From contig JACQOY010000112.1 of the NCBI GenBank assembly GCA_016207765.1, positions 1-7,654 of the forward strand: a DNA stretch of 7,654 nucleotides, read 5' to 3'. Below the pieces are notes generated by a model. It was not told where the DNA came from and made no database searches. It saw only the letters and a list, made by a program, of their open reading frames with translations. Of the stretch, positions 5,789 through 7,654 are shown one piece after another; position 1 is the stretch's first letter, and each line of letters begins with the position of its first letter. This stretch comes from Deltaproteobacteria bacterium. GTDB taxonomy: Bacteria; UBA10199; SBBF01. The translations under genes and the position numbers were made by a program.

Positions 5789-5837
5789 AGAGCCTATAAC
5801 GCCACCATCCACTGCGGGCTGGTGACTAACAGGCTCT
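5789..5837. repeat. Two-step inverted repeat between convergent genes
   Basis: Outer arms AGAGCCT (5789-5795) and AGGCTCT (5831-5837) are perfect. Inner arms CACCA (5803-5807) and TGGTG (5820-5824) are also perfect and nearly concentric, separated from the outer arms by unpaired ATAACGC and ACTAAC. The outer arm carries two of the three bases of the barrel gene's TAG stop. The element fills most of the gap between the CBS gene and the barrel gene. It could be a dispersed palindromic unit or a bidirectional structure for transcript ends. It lacks a T-run on either side. Confidence 0.6.
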
Positions 5838-7644
5838 AAAACTCAAAAACAAACGTTGTTTTTCCGGCAAAGCCGATTTCGGCGTTGTCGAAAAGAATCG
5901 GGTCAATCACGCCGGCGCTTGCGCGCGCGGTGGCGTCGTTTTTGATGTCGAACACCCCTCCGGGAAAAAGGGCCCCGACCACCGTTTTCCAGTGCATGAA
6001 TTCGAAGAAGGTTGCTTCAACCGATAAATCGACTTCAAAACCGTACCAGGAGCTGGCGTTGACCACATGCGGCAGGTTGGCCACGCCGGTGATTTCCGAA
6101 AAATCGATGTCGATGACACGGGAGGGGGCAAAGGCGGTGATGACCTTTCCGCCGACCTTGAAGTCTTCCGCCCATGGAACGCCGCTGGTTATGTCGAATT
6201 CGTGCTTGTATTCCAGCGCGGCGTAGATGGCGTTGTTGATGTAGTTGGGGGTCATTGGTTTGCGTCCCAGTTCGGTAATTCCCCCCACGCGAATTGCCGG
6301 AGAGGTGCCAAGGGGGACGTCAAACATCATCAGGGCGATGTCATAATCAGGCCGGAATCCAAGCTGGGTGATCCGCGAGGAAAGAGGGGATGAATCTCCC
6401 TGCGCAAAACCGGCCTGAAGATGCGCTTCGCCGCCGAAATCCCACCAGGCATCGGCCTCCAGAGCCGCCATAAAAATGGCAACATCGTTTTGGGTCCCGT
6501 TGAGGGGGAGGGTAATGGGCGCGTCCAAAGGATTGGTCAAACCGGCCTGGGCCGCATCGTCCAAAATCACGGCGTCGATGGCAACGCCCGGGGCGATTTT
6601 TCCGCCGATGAACACTCCCTCGATTCCAATCCGATAGTTTCGGGCAAACTTCACCCGTCCGTAAAGATCGATGATGTAGATAAGGGTGTCGCCATCCACG
6701 CCGGCCGGCAATTCAATCCCATCCTCCGTGTCGCCGTCTCCATCCAGATCGCCGGTGTCTCTATAAATAGCGGTCGTGGTTGTGGCCCCATCGTCTCCAT
6801 CCCGGAAACGGAGCGCCCCGAAAGTGCCGACTTCAAAATTATCCCCCTGATAGAGGAGAAAAAGCCCCCCCTGCATCACGTCGTTCCAATTGGAATCGAC
6901 GCCCGAATCGAGGCCGGAGATCGAGGGATCCCGCGTCGCCTCAAAGGCAAAATCATACGCAATGCCGAGATTGAGTCGATGACCGTTCTTCAAATTGAAC
7001 CCGGCGGCATAGAGAACCCGGTCGTAAATATCGCCGAAATCCCCTTCAAGCCCTTCGCCATCGTTGGTGAGAATGCCAAGCCCCCAGATGGAGGCCTGAC
7101 GGCCGATCCGGAATTTCCCCCCCGCCGTGAGGATGTCGACATACACCTGCCTCACATTCACATTGCCGCCGCCGCTTCCCAAGGCATCCCCCCCGGGCGA
7201 TCCGATAACTCCCGAAGGGCCGTTGGCATCGGGCAGAACAATTGTTCCTGTTATCGGATTCGAAAGGGAAAGCCCCTGAACATCGCTTTGGCCAAAAAGA
7301 AGGTTGTCCAGAAAATCGATTTCACCGTGCAGGGAGAGGTGATCGTTCAATTTGATGAGGGGATTGAGCCGAAAACGTTGCTGGCCAAAGGCAATCGTGC
7401 CGAAACGGTCGTTGGAATCGTTGTTGGGGTCGCCGGGAACAATCCCGGAATTGGGGCGCTGAAGATCGAGATCGTGCGTGTATTCGAAGCGGAGCCGGTA
7501 ATAGCCGTGCGCCGAAAATTCGGCCGCAAAAACAGCCGACCCGGGGGAAAAAAGACCCGCAAGCAAAAAAAATCCAACCGTTGCTTTTAAGAATTTGGAA
7601 TGATTGGAGAAAATGGTTGTTTTAATGATTGTGTAATGTAACAT
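5836..7644 (-). CDS. Outer-membrane beta-barrel protein, TIGR04551-like
   Basis: The 602-residue product has a signal peptide with a long polar lead (residues 1-20), hydrophobic core ATVGFFLLAGLF and probable cleavage after SAVFA at residue 40. The mature protein starts AEFSAHGYYRLRFEYTHDLDL and shows alternating aromatic and polar strands throughout. It ends FVFEF, the terminal Phe being the recognition signal for the BAM machinery. Segments FRLNPLIKLNDHLSLHGEID-FLDN (91-114), KFRIGRQASIWGLGILTNDG (177-196) and GDFGDIYDRVLYA (201-213) resemble, from memory, the TIGR04551 family of large outer-membrane proteins. An Asp-rich insert DLDGDGDTEDG (299-309) looks like a calcium-binding loop. Substrate is unknown; a porin-like channel or structural role is possible. 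The ATG at 7644 has no clear ribosome binding site, and the frame stays open to the window edge, so the true start could lie outside. It is convergent with the CBS gene. Confidence 0.85.
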   Translation of the reverse strand: MLHYTIIKTTIFSNHSKFLKATVGFFLLAGLFSPGSAVFAAEFSAHGYYRLRFEYTHDLDLQRPNSGIVPGDPNNDSNDRFGTIAFGQQRFRLNPLIKLNDHLSLHGEIDFLDNLLFGQSDVQGLSLSNPITGTIVLPDANGPSGVIGSPGGDALGSGGGNVNVRQVYVDILTAGGKFRIGRQASIWGLGILTNDGEGLEGDFGDIYDRVLYAAGFNLKNGHRLNLGIAYDFAFEATRDPSISGLDSGVDSNWNDVMQGGLFLLYQGDNFEVGTFGALRFRDGDDGATTTTAIYRDTGDLDGDGDTEDGIELPAGVDGDTLIYIIDLYGRVKFARNYRIGIEGVFIGGKIAPGVAIDAVILDDAAQAGLTNPLDAPITLPLNGTQNDVAIFMAALEADAWWDFGGEAHLQAGFAQGDSSPLSSRITQLGFRPDYDIALMMFDVPLGTSPAIRVGGITELGRKPMTPNYINNAIYAALEYKHEFDITSGVPWAEDFKVGGKVITAFAPSRVIDIDFSEITGVANLPHVVNASSWYGFEVDLSVEATFFEFMHWKTVVGALFPGGVFDIKNDATARASAGVIDPILFDNAEIGFAGKTTFVFEF

Positions 7645-7654
7645 AGCCCATCGA

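Noticed and set aside
5789..5837. Possible integron attC site
   Set aside because: The TAAC-ending segments (near 5800 and 5830) are in the same orientation instead of inverted, so the RYYYAAC...GTTRRRY core-site pair is missing. No integrase or cassette series is present.
6421..7590. Long open frame on the + strand antisense to the barrel gene (389 codons)
   Set aside because: It has no ribosome binding site or recognisable domain, and the opposite strand encodes a full signal peptide, barrel pattern and terminal Phe. It reflects codon bias of the real gene.

Overview
The window looks like a chromosomal stretch from a Gram-negative bacterium. Evidence for two membranes is an outer-membrane beta-barrel ending in phenylalanine, a DsbA-like lipoprotein and the lipoprotein-maturation enzyme Lgt. 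A DUF4416 protein, a barrel resembling the TIGR04551 family and a Cys-rich Lgt variant together point, by inference, to the former Deltaproteobacteria or a nearby uncultured lineage. Base composition is moderate and slightly GC-rich throughout. I see no phage, insertion sequence, tRNA, rRNA or CRISPR.

Layout. A lipoprotein with a SurA-like N-terminal region and a CPFC thioredoxin domain (68-1168, +) is followed by a small CsbD-like gene on the opposite strand (1241-1462, -) with a palindromic element at each end. Next come ilvD (1507-3183, +) and lgt (3183-3980, +), which overlap by one base and are probably co-transcribed. A short block of octamer repeats leads into a small exported protein of unknown function (4046-4543, +). 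This converges on a small Sm-fold-like protein (4558-4761, -). That gene diverges from a DUF4416 gene (4808-5314, +), which is followed by a two-CBS-domain protein (5351-5773, +). A large outer-membrane barrel gene (5836-7644, -) fills the rest and may begin outside the window.

How the genes relate. Most are housekeeping or envelope genes. IlvD serves branched-chain amino acid synthesis. Lgt puts the lipid on lipoproteins such as the one encoded at 68-1168. The thioredoxin-fold lipoprotein could handle disulfides or folding of envelope proteins. The CBS protein is probably an adenine-nucleotide-responsive regulator. The remaining genes show no common pathway.

The most notable signal is in the junctions. 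Three places carry palindromic elements built on GTAGGGGC (1171-1244, 1464-1491, 4540-4561). They sit at gene ends and in several cases supply the stop codons themselves. A different inverted repeat (5789-5837) contributes two bases of the stop codon of the barrel gene. All three convergent gene junctions hold an inverted repeat. I found no convincing new multi-gene system; the coding content is ordinary.
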